Notes: generated from the sequence alone by a model not told the origin. Positions 24,669 through 33,310 are shown, counted from the stretch's first letter. The stretch is DNA of 33,870 nt from an uncultured Collinsella sp. (GCA_902493615.1 CABUQK010000005.1:1-33870), one strand, 5' to 3'. A program made the numbers and translations.

Positions 24669-24720
24669 GGTATCCTTGGTAGCCCTGTGCTGCAAACGCA
24701 CCTTAAACGCAAGGGGTCCC

Positions 24721-26868
24721 ATGGATCTTATCGCCCAGCTCGCCCGCGAGCTCAACCTTAAGGCCGCCAACGTCGAGGCAGCCGTCAAGCTCATCGACGA
24801 GGGCAACACCATCCCCTTTATCTCGCGCTACCGCAAGGAGGCCACAGGCGGAATGGACGACGTCGCCCTGCGCGCACTCGACGAGCGCCTGTCCTACCTG
24901 CGCAATCTTGAACAGCGCAAAGAGGACGTCCTTCTGCTCATCGACGCCCAGGGCAAACTTACGCCCGAGCTCGAACAGCAAATTCGCGAGGCCGCGCAGC
25001 TCCAGCGTGTCGAGGACCTCTACAAGCCCTACCGCAAAAAGCGCATGACCCGCGCACAGAAGGCCCGCGAGGCAGGCCTGGAGCCGCTTGCCAACATGAT
25101 CATCATGCAGGCCTCGGCCAAGGGCAGCGCGCTCGACACCGCCGCGGCCTACGTCAACGAGGAAGCCGGCTTCGACACGCCCGAGAAGGCGCTCGCCGGC
25201 GCGGCGGACATCGTGGCCGAGACGGTGGCCGAAGACCCCGAGAACGTCGCCGACCTGCGCGCCTTTACGCAAAACACCGCCGACATCATCGTCGAGGCCA
25301 CCGACCCCGCCGAGAAGACCCCCTACGAGCCGTACTACAGCTATGATGAGCCGCTGTGCCGTATTCCCAACCACCGCGTGCTGGCTATCGACCGCGGTGA
25401 GCGCGAGGGCAAACTCCGCGTGCGCGTGAACGTCGACGGCGCTGCCGCCACGGCGCGCCTCGGCAGCCGTTGGCCCCGACGCCAGGGCGTCTTCGCGCCC
25501 GTCTTTGACGCCGCCATCGCTGACGGCTACAAGCGCCTCATGGCCCCCTCGCTGGAGCGCGAGGCCCGCGCCAAGCTCACCGTTCGCGCCCAGACCGAGG
25601 CCATTAATGTCTTTGCCAAGAATCTCGAGGGCCTGCTCTCGGCACGCCCCGTGCGCGGCGCCCGCGTGCTCGCGCTCGATCCGGGCTACCGCACCGGCTG
25701 CAAGGTCGCCGTCATGGACGAGACCGGCAAGCTGCTCGACCACGGCGTGGTCTACCCCACCAAGCCGCGCCACGACGTCGCCGGCACCAAGCGCGAGCTC
25801 GCCCGCCTCGTCAAAAAGGACGGCGTCAACACCATCGTCATCGGCAACGGCACCGCCAGCCGCGAGACCGAGGAAGTCGTCTCGGAGTTCATCGCCGAGC
25901 AGGCGCCTGAGCTGCGATACACCATCGTTAACGAAGCCGGCGCGTCGGTGTACTCCGCTTCCGAGCTCGCCAGCCAGGAGTATCCCGACCTGGACGTCAC
26001 CGTGCGTGGCGCCATGAGCCTGGGCCGCCGCCTGCAGGACCCGCTGGCAGAGCTCGTCAAGATCCCGCCCCAGTCCATCGGCGTGGGCCAGTACCAGCAC
26101 GACCTTGACCAGACCGAGCTTTCGCGCACCCTGGGCCACGTGGTTGAGGACGTCGTCAACCGCGTGGGCGTCGACGTAAACACCGCGAGCGCGAGCCTGC
26201 TGGGATACGTATCGGGCATCACGCCGAGCGTGGCCAAAAACATCGTGGCCTACCGCGAGGAAAACGGTGCCTTTACCGATCGCCGCCAGCTCAAGAAGGT
26301 CCCCAAACTAGGACCCAAGGCGTATCTCAACGCCGCGGGCTTCCTGCGCATCAGCGGCGGCAAGAACCCGCTCGACGCGACAAGCGTCCACCCCGAGAGC
26401 TACGAGGTGGCCACGTCTGTCCTGGAGCGCGCCGGCGTTAAAGCCAGCGAGCTCAGCCGCGGCGGCGTGCCCGACATTGAGCGCCGTCTGGGCAGCATCT
26501 CGGCGCTGGCAAGCGACCTGGACTGCGGCACCCTCACGCTCATCGACATTGTCAACGAGCTCAAGAAGCCCGGTCGCGACCCGCGCGACGACGCGCCCGA
26601 GGTGGTCTTTAGCCGCTCGGCACTTTCCATCGACGACCTGGAGCCCGGCATGGAGCTCAAGGGCACGGTGCGCAACGTCGTCGACTTTGGTGCCTTCGTC
26701 GACGTGGGCGTGCACCAGGACGGCCTCGTGCACATCTCCAAGCTGGCCAACCGCTTCGTCAAACACCCGAGCGACGTGGTGCGCGTCGGCGACACGGTCA
26801 AGGTGTGGGTGGAAAAGGTCGATCGCGACCGCAAGAAGATCTCGCTCACCATGGTGCAGGGGAAGTAA
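24721..26868 (+). CDS. tex: Tex-family S1 RNA-binding transcription accessory protein
   Basis: A 715-residue cytosolic nucleic-acid-binding protein. Domain order matches Tex: N-terminal helical region with TIPFISRYRKEATGG at about 28-42 and VEDLYKPYRKKRMT near 98, a YqgF-like domain from about 315 (LALDPGYRTGCKVAVMD), helix-hairpin-helix domains near 495-560 (VNTASASLLGYVSGI), and a C-terminal S1 domain from about 642 (GTVRNVVDFGAFVDVGVHQDGLVHIS). ATG at 24721 follows GCAAGGGG and gives the standard N-terminus; in-frame sequence further upstream enters the repeat. Tex proteins affect transcription and stress or toxin phenotypes in other bacteria. Confidence 0.95.
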   Translation: MDLIAQLARELNLKAANVEAAVKLIDEGNTIPFISRYRKEATGGMDDVALRALDERLSYLRNLEQRKEDVLLLIDAQGKLTPELEQQIREAAQLQRVEDLYKPYRKKRMTRAQKAREAGLEPLANMIIMQASAKGSALDTAAAYVNEEAGFDTPEKALAGAADIVAETVAEDPENVADLRAFTQNTADIIVEATDPAEKTPYEPYYSYDEPLCRIPNHRVLAIDRGEREGKLRVRVNVDGAAATARLGSRWPRRQGVFAPVFDAAIADGYKRLMAPSLEREARAKLTVRAQTEAINVFAKNLEGLLSARPVRGARVLALDPGYRTGCKVAVMDETGKLLDHGVVYPTKPRHDVAGTKRELARLVKKDGVNTIVIGNGTASRETEEVVSEFIAEQAPELRYTIVNEAGASVYSASELASQEYPDLDVTVRGAMSLGRRLQDPLAELVKIPPQSIGVGQYQHDLDQTELSRTLGHVVEDVVNRVGVDVNTASASLLGYVSGITPSVAKNIVAYREENGAFTDRRQLKKVPKLGPKAYLNAAGFLRISGGKNPLDATSVHPESYEVATSVLERAGVKASELSRGGVPDIERRLGSISALASDLDCGTLTLIDIVNELKKPGRDPRDDAPEVVFSRSALSIDDLEPGMELKGTVRNVVDFGAFVDVGVHQDGLVHISKLANRFVKHPSDVVRVGDTVKVWVEKVDRDRKKISLTMVQGK

Positions 26869-26875
26869 ACCGCCA

Positions 26876-27092
26876 AAGCAAGGGTACCCCCTCTCGCGAC
26901 GTGCAAAATCGCGAGTATTCTGCAAATTCCGCCGTTCCAGATGCCCCTCAGAGACGAAAAAGCACGGAACAGCCCCCGTTTTAGCGTCGTCAGAGCCAAA
27001 ACGGGGGCTGTTCCGTGCTTCAGTTAACTGGTAAAGACCTTTACCTTGCTGAATACTCTCAATTTTGCACGGCGCAGGTGGGGGTACCTTTG
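26876..27092. repeat. Nested fold-back element between tex and the transaldolase gene
   Basis: Outer arms of about 48 bases (26876-26925 and 27046-27092) share GGTACCCCC, GTGCAAAAT and GAGTATTC in inverted order with a few mismatches. Inside is a perfect 23-bp hairpin (26960-26982 with 26998-27020; AGCACGGAACAGCCCCCG). No open frame or T-run accompanies it. It fills much of the 381-base gap 26869-27249. Confidence 0.8.
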
Positions 27093-27147
27093 TCCACGGC
27101 AGGATATGGAAGCCGATTGCCAACCTACTGGTAAGTTCGTGCCGGCA

Positions 27148-27219
27148 GCCCCGGCCTTCCCTTTCCCTAGCGCGACCCTCGCAAAGCGCGTGAGCGATAG
27201 GGAACGGGAAGGCCGGGGC
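27148..27219. repeat. GC-rich hairpin downstream of the transaldolase gene
   Basis: 26-base arms (27148-27173 and 27194-27219) matching at all but two positions, with GCCCCGGCCTTCCC outermost. It lies 31 bases beyond the stop of the minus-strand transaldolase and may end its transcript, though no T-run follows. Confidence 0.65.
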
Positions 27220-27249
27220 GAACAGCCCTCGGCGCAGCCAGTGTTCGCG

Positions 27250-27954
27250 TTACGGCAGAATATGGAAGCCCAAAGCGGCGATGTCCTTAGCGAAACCGCG
27301 CACGGTATCGAGCGAGACCTCGTACGGATCACGGCCGATGTTCTTGCGCTTGGCCAGGATGCTATTGGGCGCCGTGATGATCTGGCAACCGCATCCTTCC
27401 GCCTGGTAAATGTTGATAAGCTCGCGCGTGGACGCCCACAGGACCTCACAGTTGGGCTTGGCGGCGGCCTTCTTGACCGACTCCGTCATAAACGGAATGG
27501 GATCGACGCCGGTGTCGGCGATGCGGCCGGCAAAGAGCGAGATGATAGACGGTGTCTCCGCGTCAACGGACTCGACCATCTCATCGACCTGCTTAGGCGT
27601 AAAGATGGTGGTAACGTTGACCTTGATGCCGTCGGCCGAAAGCTTGCGGACCAGCTCGGCGGTGGACTCGCCCTTGGTGGTCACGCACGGAATCTTGACG
27701 TAGACGTTGTCGGCCCAGGTAGCAATCTCGCGGGCCTCGACCTCCATGGTCTCGACGTCGTCGGCAAAAACCTCAAACGAGACGGACACATCGGTGATGC
27801 GGGCCAGAACCCCCTTGGCAAACGCGCGGTAGTCCGTCACGCCGCCCTTCTTCATAAGGGACGGGTTGGTCGTGAAACCCTGAACGTTGCCGTTCTCGTA
27901 CATGTCGAGCATGCCCTCGAGGTTTGCACCGTCAGCGAACACCTTGATTGCCAT
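27250..27954 (-). CDS. Transaldolase / fructose-6-phosphate aldolase family (copy 1)
   Basis: A 234-residue class I aldolase of the FSA/TalC/MipB group, which forms a Schiff base with a lysine and moves or releases a dihydroxyacetone unit of a ketose phosphate. The catalytic lysine is in DNVYVKIP; the substrate-binding start VFADGANLEG and GFTTNPSLMKKGG, FAGRIADTGVDP and WASTRE are also in place. The start at 27954 follows GAAAGGAATCAGGTAG. It is separated from the PTS genes by a terminator and therefore has its own promoter, for which TTGATA on the minus strand near 28020 is a weak -35 candidate. About 80% identical to the copy at 30549. The gap 27955-28278 otherwise holds only AT-rich sequence and the PTS terminator. 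Confidence 0.9.
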   Translation of the reverse strand: MAIKVFADGANLEGMLDMYENGNVQGFTTNPSLMKKGGVTDYRAFAKGVLARITDVSVSFEVFADDVETMEVEAREIATWADNVYVKIPCVTTKGESTAELVRKLSADGIKVNVTTIFTPKQVDEMVESVDAETPSIISLFAGRIADTGVDPIPFMTESVKKAAAKPNCEVLWASTRELINIYQAEGCGCQIITAPNSILAKRKNIGRDPYEVSLDTVRGFAKDIAALGFHILP

Positions 27955-28175
27955 CTACCTGATTCCTTTCGCTTGCACATGGGCGTTAAACTGCTAAACA
28001 CTTTACCTATGTTTATCAAGGCGTGAGCTGCGGGTTTTTATCTTCTCGGCGAACGGTTTTGCAGTTTTACCATTTTTATATCGACACCCCAGCGGCAAAA
28101 CGTTTTTGCTGATCATCGCGGTTGATTCCGTTCGCGGCGCAGAGACAGCGCTTCACCGGTGCGTTTTCACAACCA

Positions 28176-28221
28176 CTCCAAAACAAAAAGCGGTGACGCC
28201 TCATTTGAGACGTCACCGCTT
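28176..28221 (-). terminator. Terminator of the transaldolase-PTS operon
   Basis: On the minus strand the stem AAGCGGTGACG..CTC (28188-28202 with 28207-28221, one mismatch, loop of four) is followed by TTTTTGTTTTGG. A typical intrinsic terminator, 58 bases after the EIIC stop. Confidence 0.88.
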
Positions 28222-28278
28222 CCGTGTAGGAGCCGGTTATCGGAGCTCCGCCCGATTAGGGCTTAACGTATGCCTGGA

Positions 28279-29670
28279 TTACTCTTCCTCAACGTGATTG
28301 ATCACAGCACCCTTGGTGTGGATGAAGTTGGGGACGAAGGCGACGATCAGAAGGACAGCAAGAATCGCGTAGACACCGGTGGTACCGAAGGCCTCGGCAG
28401 CGCGGCCGAGCGTAATACCAATGACGGAGAAATCGAAGTCGCCGAACGTAGTGTTCTTGAAGCCAAAGACGTCAAGAACGGGCAGGAGCAGGGCCGGGGC
28501 GAAGGTGATGAGCAGGCCGTTGACGAAAGCGCCAAGAGCTGCGCCCTTGCGACCGCCGGTAGCATTGCCGTAGATGCCTGCGGTAGCACCGCAGAAGAAG
28601 TGGGGAACCATGCCCGGGATGATGAAGATGCCCAGGGTAGCGCCCACGATGAACATACCGACCACGCCACCGATAAAGGAAGCGACAAAGCCGAGGATGA
28701 CGGCGGTGGGAGCATAGGGGAAGAAGACAGCGCAGTCGACGGCGGGGATGGCACCGGGGATCAGCTTGTTGGAGATGCCCTGGAAAGCCGGGACCAGGTC
28801 GGCAAGGATCATACGAACGCCGTTATAGACGATGGTGACACCAACGGCGAAGGACAGGGCGCAGGTCAGGGCATAGACAATCACGTTGTCGCCGCCAGCG
28901 GTCTTGGTAACGACCGCAGGATCTGCGATGTAAGCGGCGAAAGCGGTAACCAGGTAGAAGAAGGCCATGGTAAGAGCCGTGGAGATGGTAGTGTCGCGCA
29001 GGAAGGCGAACTTCTCGGGAACCTCGATCTTCTCGGTGCTGTTCTCCTCGGCGTCCTTAGCAAAAAGCGTACCGACTGCAGCGGAGATGTAATAGGCGAG
29101 TGAACCGAAGTGGCCCATGGCGATTTCATCGCCATCGGTAACCTTCTCGGTGAAACGCTGACCAACGGCGGGGAGCATAGCGCTCACGAGGCCCAGGAAC
29201 ATGCCGCCCACGATGACAAGCTGGACATCCTGGAAGCCAGATGCCTGCAGAACGGCAGACAGCAGGCAGGCCATAAACATGCTGTGATGGCCCGTCAGGA
29301 AGATGTACTTAAACTTGGTAAAGCGGGCAATGATAATGTTCACGACATAGCCGAGAATCAGGATCATCATGGTCTGAACGCCGAGGACGCTCTGAGCCAT
29401 CGAAACAACGACCTCGTTGTTGGGCACGACGCCGGTGATGTGGAAACCGGTCTCGATGAAGGTACCCAGCGGAGCAAGGTTCTCCTGAACAACAGCGGCG
29501 CCGGCGGACAGCATGATGTAACCAAGAATGGGCTTCAGGGTGCCCGTCATCACCTTGTGGGCAGGACGCTTAAGCGCGACAAGGCCCACAAAGGCAAATA
29601 GACCCATAATCCACGCTGGCTTGGTCAGAATCGATTGGATAAACTCAAGTATGGGAAGGATGGCTTGCAT
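28279..29670 (-). CDS. PTS EIIC component, ascorbate (UlaA) type
   Basis: A polytopic membrane sugar channel of 463 residues, close to the length of UlaA. About eleven hydrophobic segments; family text includes KPAWIMGLFAFVGLVALKRP, TGHHSMFMACLLS, MVPHFFCGATAGIYGNATGG and FAPALLLPVLDVFG, as in the AG (ascorbate-galactitol) superfamily. It takes phosphate from EIIB as it moves the sugar. ATG at 29670 follows GAAAGGAAG; an upstream ATG (29715) lacks an RBS. It is last in the operon transaldolase-EIIA-EIIB-EIIC. The UlaD/E/F catabolic enzymes are not in the window, so ascorbate itself is not proven as substrate. Confidence 0.9.
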   Translation of the reverse strand: MQAILPILEFIQSILTKPAWIMGLFAFVGLVALKRPAHKVMTGTLKPILGYIMLSAGAAVVQENLAPLGTFIETGFHITGVVPNNEVVVSMAQSVLGVQTMMILILGYVVNIIIARFTKFKYIFLTGHHSMFMACLLSAVLQASGFQDVQLVIVGGMFLGLVSAMLPAVGQRFTEKVTDGDEIAMGHFGSLAYYISAAVGTLFAKDAEENSTEKIEVPEKFAFLRDTTISTALTMAFFYLVTAFAAYIADPAVVTKTAGGDNVIVYALTCALSFAVGVTIVYNGVRMILADLVPAFQGISNKLIPGAIPAVDCAVFFPYAPTAVILGFVASFIGGVVGMFIVGATLGIFIIPGMVPHFFCGATAGIYGNATGGRKGAALGAFVNGLLITFAPALLLPVLDVFGFKNTTFGDFDFSVIGITLGRAAEAFGTTGVYAILAVLLIVAFVPNFIHTKGAVINHVEEE

Positions 29671-29741
29671 CTGCGCTTCCTTTCTCTCTAACGTGGGCGC
29701 GTTTCCCTCTTCCACAGGGAACCGCCCTTTTTTGTGCCGCT

Positions 29742-30017
29742 TTAGGCGTTAGCGGCGGCCGCCCTGATTGCCTCGAGGGCGTCTTCGCGGATCTTCTTCT
29801 TGTTCACATAGCTGCGAACGATCACAACGTTGCCGTGGAGCTCGGGGGCGAGTTCCTTAACGGTGATGAACAGATCCGGATTTGCGGAAGAAGCACCGTT
29901 CAGGTCCATAGACTCAACGTCGGCCTTGATGCCCTCCTCCTCGCAAAGCTCCTCGACTTTGCCAGCGAGCATCAGGCTGGACCCGATGCCGTTTCCGCAT
30001 ACGGTGATGATATGCAT
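29742..30017 (-). CDS. PTS EIIB component, ascorbate/galactitol type
   Basis: A 91-residue cytosolic phosphocarrier. The phosphocysteine loop is VCGNGIGSS with Cys8, directly after the first strand as in UlaB and related EIIB proteins. It takes phosphate from EIIA and passes it to the sugar bound by EIIC, whose gene follows after 71 bases. ATG at 30017 follows GAGAGGAAGG. There is a 75-base gap from the EIIA stop. Confidence 0.92.
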   Translation of the reverse strand: MHIITVCGNGIGSSLMLAGKVEELCEEEGIKADVESMDLNGASSANPDLFITVKELAPELHGNVVIVRSYVNKKKIREDALEAIRAAAANA

Positions 30018-30092
30018 GGCAACCTTCCTCTCCTACACGTGACGGTTTTCCGTCTATCCAAAAGCGGCGACGCATCGCCGTGCCATTAAGGC

Positions 30093-30539
30093 CTAAAAGA
30101 ATGAACGCATGGTCTCCAAAACCTGCTCGGGCGTATCGCATGCGCTGAGCTTGGCAACGCAGTCCTCGTCCTCGAACATCTGCGAAAGCTCCGCCAAGCA
30201 GCCAAGATGAGCCTTGGGGTCGGGTGCGCAAATACCCACGAGCACGTGAACCGGATCGAAATCCTCGTGTCCAAACGCAATGGCAGGGTCAAGCGTGACG
30301 ATACAGATCCCCGCTTCACTCACATTGTCATCTGCCTGAGCGTGTGGCATGGCGATGCCCTTTTCCAAGACCATATAGGGGCCGAATTTGTGAACCGATG
30401 AAATCATGGCGTCAACATAGCTCTGGTCGCATTTGCCAGCGTCTACGAGCAACTTACCGCATGCCCTGATCGCTTCCTCCCAGTCGGAGGCCTCGACATG
30501 GCAGGCAACAAGCTCGGGCTTAAGAAGATCGGTCAGCAT
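30093..30539 (-). CDS. PTS EIIA component (mannitol/fructose, UlaC-like)
   Basis: A 148-residue cytosolic phosphocarrier of the EIIA-2 fold. The phosphohistidine is in GIAMPHAQAD near residue 66, preceded by FGPYMVLEKG. It takes phosphate from HPr and passes it to the EIIB encoded next. It begins nine bases after the transaldolase stop, with an AGGGGACGAGC ribosome site, so it is tightly linked with that gene. Confidence 0.92.
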   Translation of the reverse strand: MLTDLLKPELVACHVEASDWEEAIRACGKLLVDAGKCDQSYVDAMISSVHKFGPYMVLEKGIAMPHAQADDNVSEAGICIVTLDPAIAFGHEDFDPVHVLVGICAPDPKAHLGCLAELSQMFEDEDCVAKLSACDTPEQVLETMRSFF

Positions 30540-30548
30540 GCTCGTCCC

Positions 30549-31259
30549 CTACTCCTCGGGCAGGATATGAAAACCAAGCGCCTGAATGTCGCGGGCAAAG
30601 CCCTTGACCGTATCAAGCGAGTACTCAAGCAAATCTTTCCCGAAATTCTTGCGTTTGGCAAGAAGGGCATTGGGGACCGTAATGATCTGGCATCCAACGG
30701 ACTCCGCCTGGAAGATATTGAGGACCTCGCGCGTAGACGCCCAGAGAACCTCGGCAGCAGGCTTAACGGCAGCCTTCTTTACGGACTCCGCCATGAGGGG
30801 CAGCGGATCGACGCCGGTATCGGCAATGCGACCGGCAAAGATGGACAGAATAGAGGGGGTCTCAGCAGAGACGGCATCGACAAACTCGTCGACCTGCTCG
30901 GGCGTGAAGATAGTGGTGACATTCACCTTGATGCCGTCGGCAGAAAGGCGCTTGACCAGCGCGGCAGTGGACTCACCCTTGGTGTTGAGCGCCGGGATCT
31001 TAACGTAGACGTTGTCTGCCCAGGTTGCGATCTCGCGAGCCTCGGCTTCCATACCCGCCTCGTCGTCGGCGAATACCTCAAAAGAGACCGACACATCAGT
31101 AATGTGCTCAAGAACCGTCTTGGCAAAAGCGCGGTAGTCAGTCACGCCGCCGGCCTTCATAAGGGAAGGATTGGTCGTGAAGCCCTGAACGTTGCCATTG
31201 TCATGCATGTCAAGCATGCCCTCGAGGTTAGCGCCGTCGGCAAACACCTTGATCGCCAT
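30549..31259 (-). CDS. Transaldolase / fructose-6-phosphate aldolase family (copy 2, PTS operon)
   Basis: A 236-residue paralogue of the gene at 27250, about 80% identical by eye over the full length, with catalytic lysine in DNVYVKIP and an extra C-terminal EE after GFHILP. Differences cluster at IPALNTKGE versus IPCVTTKGE and in the last 50 residues. ATG at 31259 follows GAAAGGACC; the ATG at 31316 has no RBS and lies among the operators. First gene of the PTS operon. It is inferred to cleave or rearrange the ketose phosphate made from the sugar the PTS imports. Confidence 0.9.
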   Translation of the reverse strand: MAIKVFADGANLEGMLDMHDNGNVQGFTTNPSLMKAGGVTDYRAFAKTVLEHITDVSVSFEVFADDEAGMEAEAREIATWADNVYVKIPALNTKGESTAALVKRLSADGIKVNVTTIFTPEQVDEFVDAVSAETPSILSIFAGRIADTGVDPLPLMAESVKKAAVKPAAEVLWASTREVLNIFQAESVGCQIITVPNALLAKRKNFGKDLLEYSLDTVKGFARDIQALGFHILPEE

Positions 31260-31287
31260 GTTCGGTCCTTTCTCATCTAACACTATT

Positions 31288-31375
31288 GCTATCGAAAGCC
31301 TTCTTCTTTGTTTCAAAAGCTTTTCGGTTTTCTTTTATAAACTATTTCAAAAGCTATCGAAAGCTCAATTGTCAA
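31288..31375. promoter_or_regulatory. Divergent control region with repeated operator-like words
   Basis: GCTATCGAAAGC occurs at 31288-31299 and 31353-31364; TTTCAAAAGC at 31311-31320 and 31345-31354. A TTGACA (-35-like) faces the PTS operon at 31375-31370, but its -10 is unclear. The 348-base gap 31260-31607 is AT-rich and otherwise contains only the deoR leader. Repeats of this kind suit a DeoR-family regulator. Confidence 0.6.
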
Positions 31376-31607
31376 CTTTCCGTGAACGGTCGAATATCGG
31401 GCGTGAACGTACTTCTTTTGGGCGGCACCTTCAGAATGAGACTCTTTATAGCCCGTTTACGTGCGAACTATCTGCTACGCATGCATTTGTGACATGCCAT
31501 TCCGTTCTTTTGATTCATTCGAATTTGCCTTGTTCTTTTCATATCGATACGTTATATTTCGATTACGAAAGGCGCATCTTTTACCTTTTGTTCAAAAGGA
31601 GCGGCAT

Positions 31608-32399
31608 ATGGCATCTACTTCAGACCTTTCACCGGCCGAGCGTCAGCGATTTATCATGAATTGGCTGGCCGAAAAGCCAAATATCTCGGTATCCGACATC
31701 GTTCGCCGTTTTTCGGTTTCGGAAGTCACCGCACGGCACGACCTCATCTCGCTGGAATCCGAAGGCAAGCTGCGTCGCGTACGCGGCGGAGCGGTATCGC
31801 TTTCTCGCTCCAACGCAATCTCGTATCCCGAGGAGCGCATCAATGTCCAAGTCGAGGCCAAGGAGGCCATCGCCGCAACCGCAGCAACTCTTGTTGATGA
31901 TGGCGATGTTCTGGTAATTGATATCGGCACCACAGGCTTTTACTTCGCTAGGGCCCTCATGGACAAGCGTGAGATCACCATTATCACCGGCGATCTTGCA
32001 ATCGCGAACTATGCCAGCTTCAATCTCCCCAATGCTTCGGTAGTGCTGCTGGGCGGCTCCGTGCGCAAGGGGCACCTCTATCTCGCGGGCGCACTGACGC
32101 TCGACTGCATGAGCAAACTACATGCCGACAAGGCGTTTGTCAGTGCCGACGGATTCCACCCCGACCACGGTTTTACCGTCGAGCACGACTTCTCGGCCAT
32201 GATCAAGCATATGTACCTTACCAACTCAAACCAGGGCTACATGATGGTTGACCAGGGAAAGTTCAACAAGACCAGTTTTTATCAGTCCGCGCAGATCGAT
32301 GACCTCGACGGCATCATCGTTGATGGAGACGACGAGGGCATCATGACGGCGGCGATCGAGAGCAGTCGCAGTCATCCCAAGCTCTATATTGCAAAATAG
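31608..32399 (+). CDS. DeoR-family transcriptional regulator
   Basis: A 263-residue regulator of sugar catabolism. The N-terminal winged helix-turn-helix reads ISVSDIVRRFSVSEVTARHDLISLESEGKLRRVRGGA, the DeoR signature, and the C-terminal part is the sugar-phosphate-sensing domain with DIGTTGFYFARAL, VVLLGGSVRKG and ADKAFVSADGF. ATG at 31608 follows AAAAGGAG. It is divergent from the transaldolase-PTS operon and is inferred to repress it through the repeats at 31288-31364, with a phosphorylated sugar as effector. Confidence 0.92.
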   Translation: MASTSDLSPAERQRFIMNWLAEKPNISVSDIVRRFSVSEVTARHDLISLESEGKLRRVRGGAVSLSRSNAISYPEERINVQVEAKEAIAATAATLVDDGDVLVIDIGTTGFYFARALMDKREITIITGDLAIANYASFNLPNASVVLLGGSVRKGHLYLAGALTLDCMSKLHADKAFVSADGFHPDHGFTVEHDFSAMIKHMYLTNSNQGYMMVDQGKFNKTSFYQSAQIDDLDGIIVDGDDEGIMTAAIESSRSHPKLYIAK

Positions 32400-32402
32400 C
32401 TC

Positions 32403-32443
32403 AAATGGCCGGGTCGCCCCCACTGCAGGCGACCCGGCCATTT
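32403..32443. terminator. Bidirectional terminator between deoR-type gene and HAD gene
   Basis: Perfect 16-bp stem AAATGGCCGGGTCGCC/GGCGACCCGGCCATTT (32403-32418, 32428-32443) with a nine-base loop; A and T runs on the two sides allow use in both directions. Confidence 0.9.
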
Positions 32444-32444
32444 A

Positions 32445-33272
32445 TTAAATCAACCCAAAGTGGCGCATCGCCGTGACGGTGCCGTCGTGTGCGACATCGT
32501 CGGTCACGTAGTCGGCGACCGCCTTGACCTCAGGCATGGCGTTGCCCATGGCGACAGCCGTCTCGACCGCAGCGAGCATGCCCAGGTCGTTACCCGAATC
32601 GCCGAAGCCAAAGGTGCGTGCGTTGCCGGTGCGACCCAGGTATTCCAGCGCTCGCGCCACGCCCACGCCCTTGTCGATGCCCTTGGGGCTCAGCTCGCGA
32701 TTCTGACCACCGGTGTTGCACAGCTCAAACTCGCGATCGATAAAGCCATCATCGTTGGCTACGCGAGCCAGGTCGCTCGCGACGATGCCTACCTTGCCCA
32801 CGCGCAGACGGCCGTCGACGCGCATTTCCTCGGTGCTGTGCACCACAGAAGTGCCAATCAGAGACGACTGCTCAACACCCGCGGGTTCCAGGGCAAAAGT
32901 AGCCACGTTGGTCTCGAAAAAGGCTTCAATCCCTGCCGCGGCCATACGGCGTGCAAGCTCCTCAACAATGTCTTCGTCAAAGCAGTCCTCATACACCACG
33001 CGGCCCTCGACCTCGAGCGTGGCGCCCGCCATGGCAACGACGCCCGCGGGGTCGAGCGCACGCAAGCTATCGGCGATGAGCCACAGGGGGCGACCCGTGC
33101 AGATAAACGCCTTGTGTCCCGCGTCGCGCAGACGATGAAACGCCTCGACGACCGCCTGCGAGGGGCGAACCGCCGAAAAGTCCTTGTCGGTCATGTTGTC
33201 GGGATCGAACGACGTCAGCGTGCCGTCCACGTCAAAAAAGAGCACAGCGGGTTCGGGACACGCATCAATCAT
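32445..33272 (-). CDS. HAD-superfamily phosphatase, Cof type
   Basis: A 275-residue cytosolic sugar-phosphate or phosphate-monoester phosphatase. Motif I is FFDVDGTLTSFD (nucleophile and acid aspartates), motif II is ICTGRP, motif III lysine lies in the SPKGIDKG block, and motif IV is FGDSGNDLGML. The cap between motifs II and III is of the Cof (IIB) kind. ATG at 33272 follows GAAAGGAACCC. It is divergent from the methyltransferase gene. Substrate unknown. Confidence 0.92.
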   Translation of the reverse strand: MIDACPEPAVLFFDVDGTLTSFDPDNMTDKDFSAVRPSQAVVEAFHRLRDAGHKAFICTGRPLWLIADSLRALDPAGVVAMAGATLEVEGRVVYEDCFDEDIVEELARRMAAAGIEAFFETNVATFALEPAGVEQSSLIGTSVVHSTEEMRVDGRLRVGKVGIVASDLARVANDDGFIDREFELCNTGGQNRELSPKGIDKGVGVARALEYLGRTGNARTFGFGDSGNDLGMLAAVETAVAMGNAMPEVKAVADYVTDDVAHDGTVTAMRHFGLI

Positions 33273-33310
33273 ATGGGTTCCTTTCGAGGATAAGGGCAAA
33301 CGAAGCATCC

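Noticed and set aside
24703..26139. 478-codon minus-strand open frame opposite tex
   Set aside because: Tex domains are unmistakable on the plus strand; no RBS or domain on the other.
28270..29103. Plus-strand open frame opposite the PTS EIIC gene
   Set aside because: Asp/Glu/Gly-rich shadow of the hydrophobic EIIC protein; no RBS or domain.
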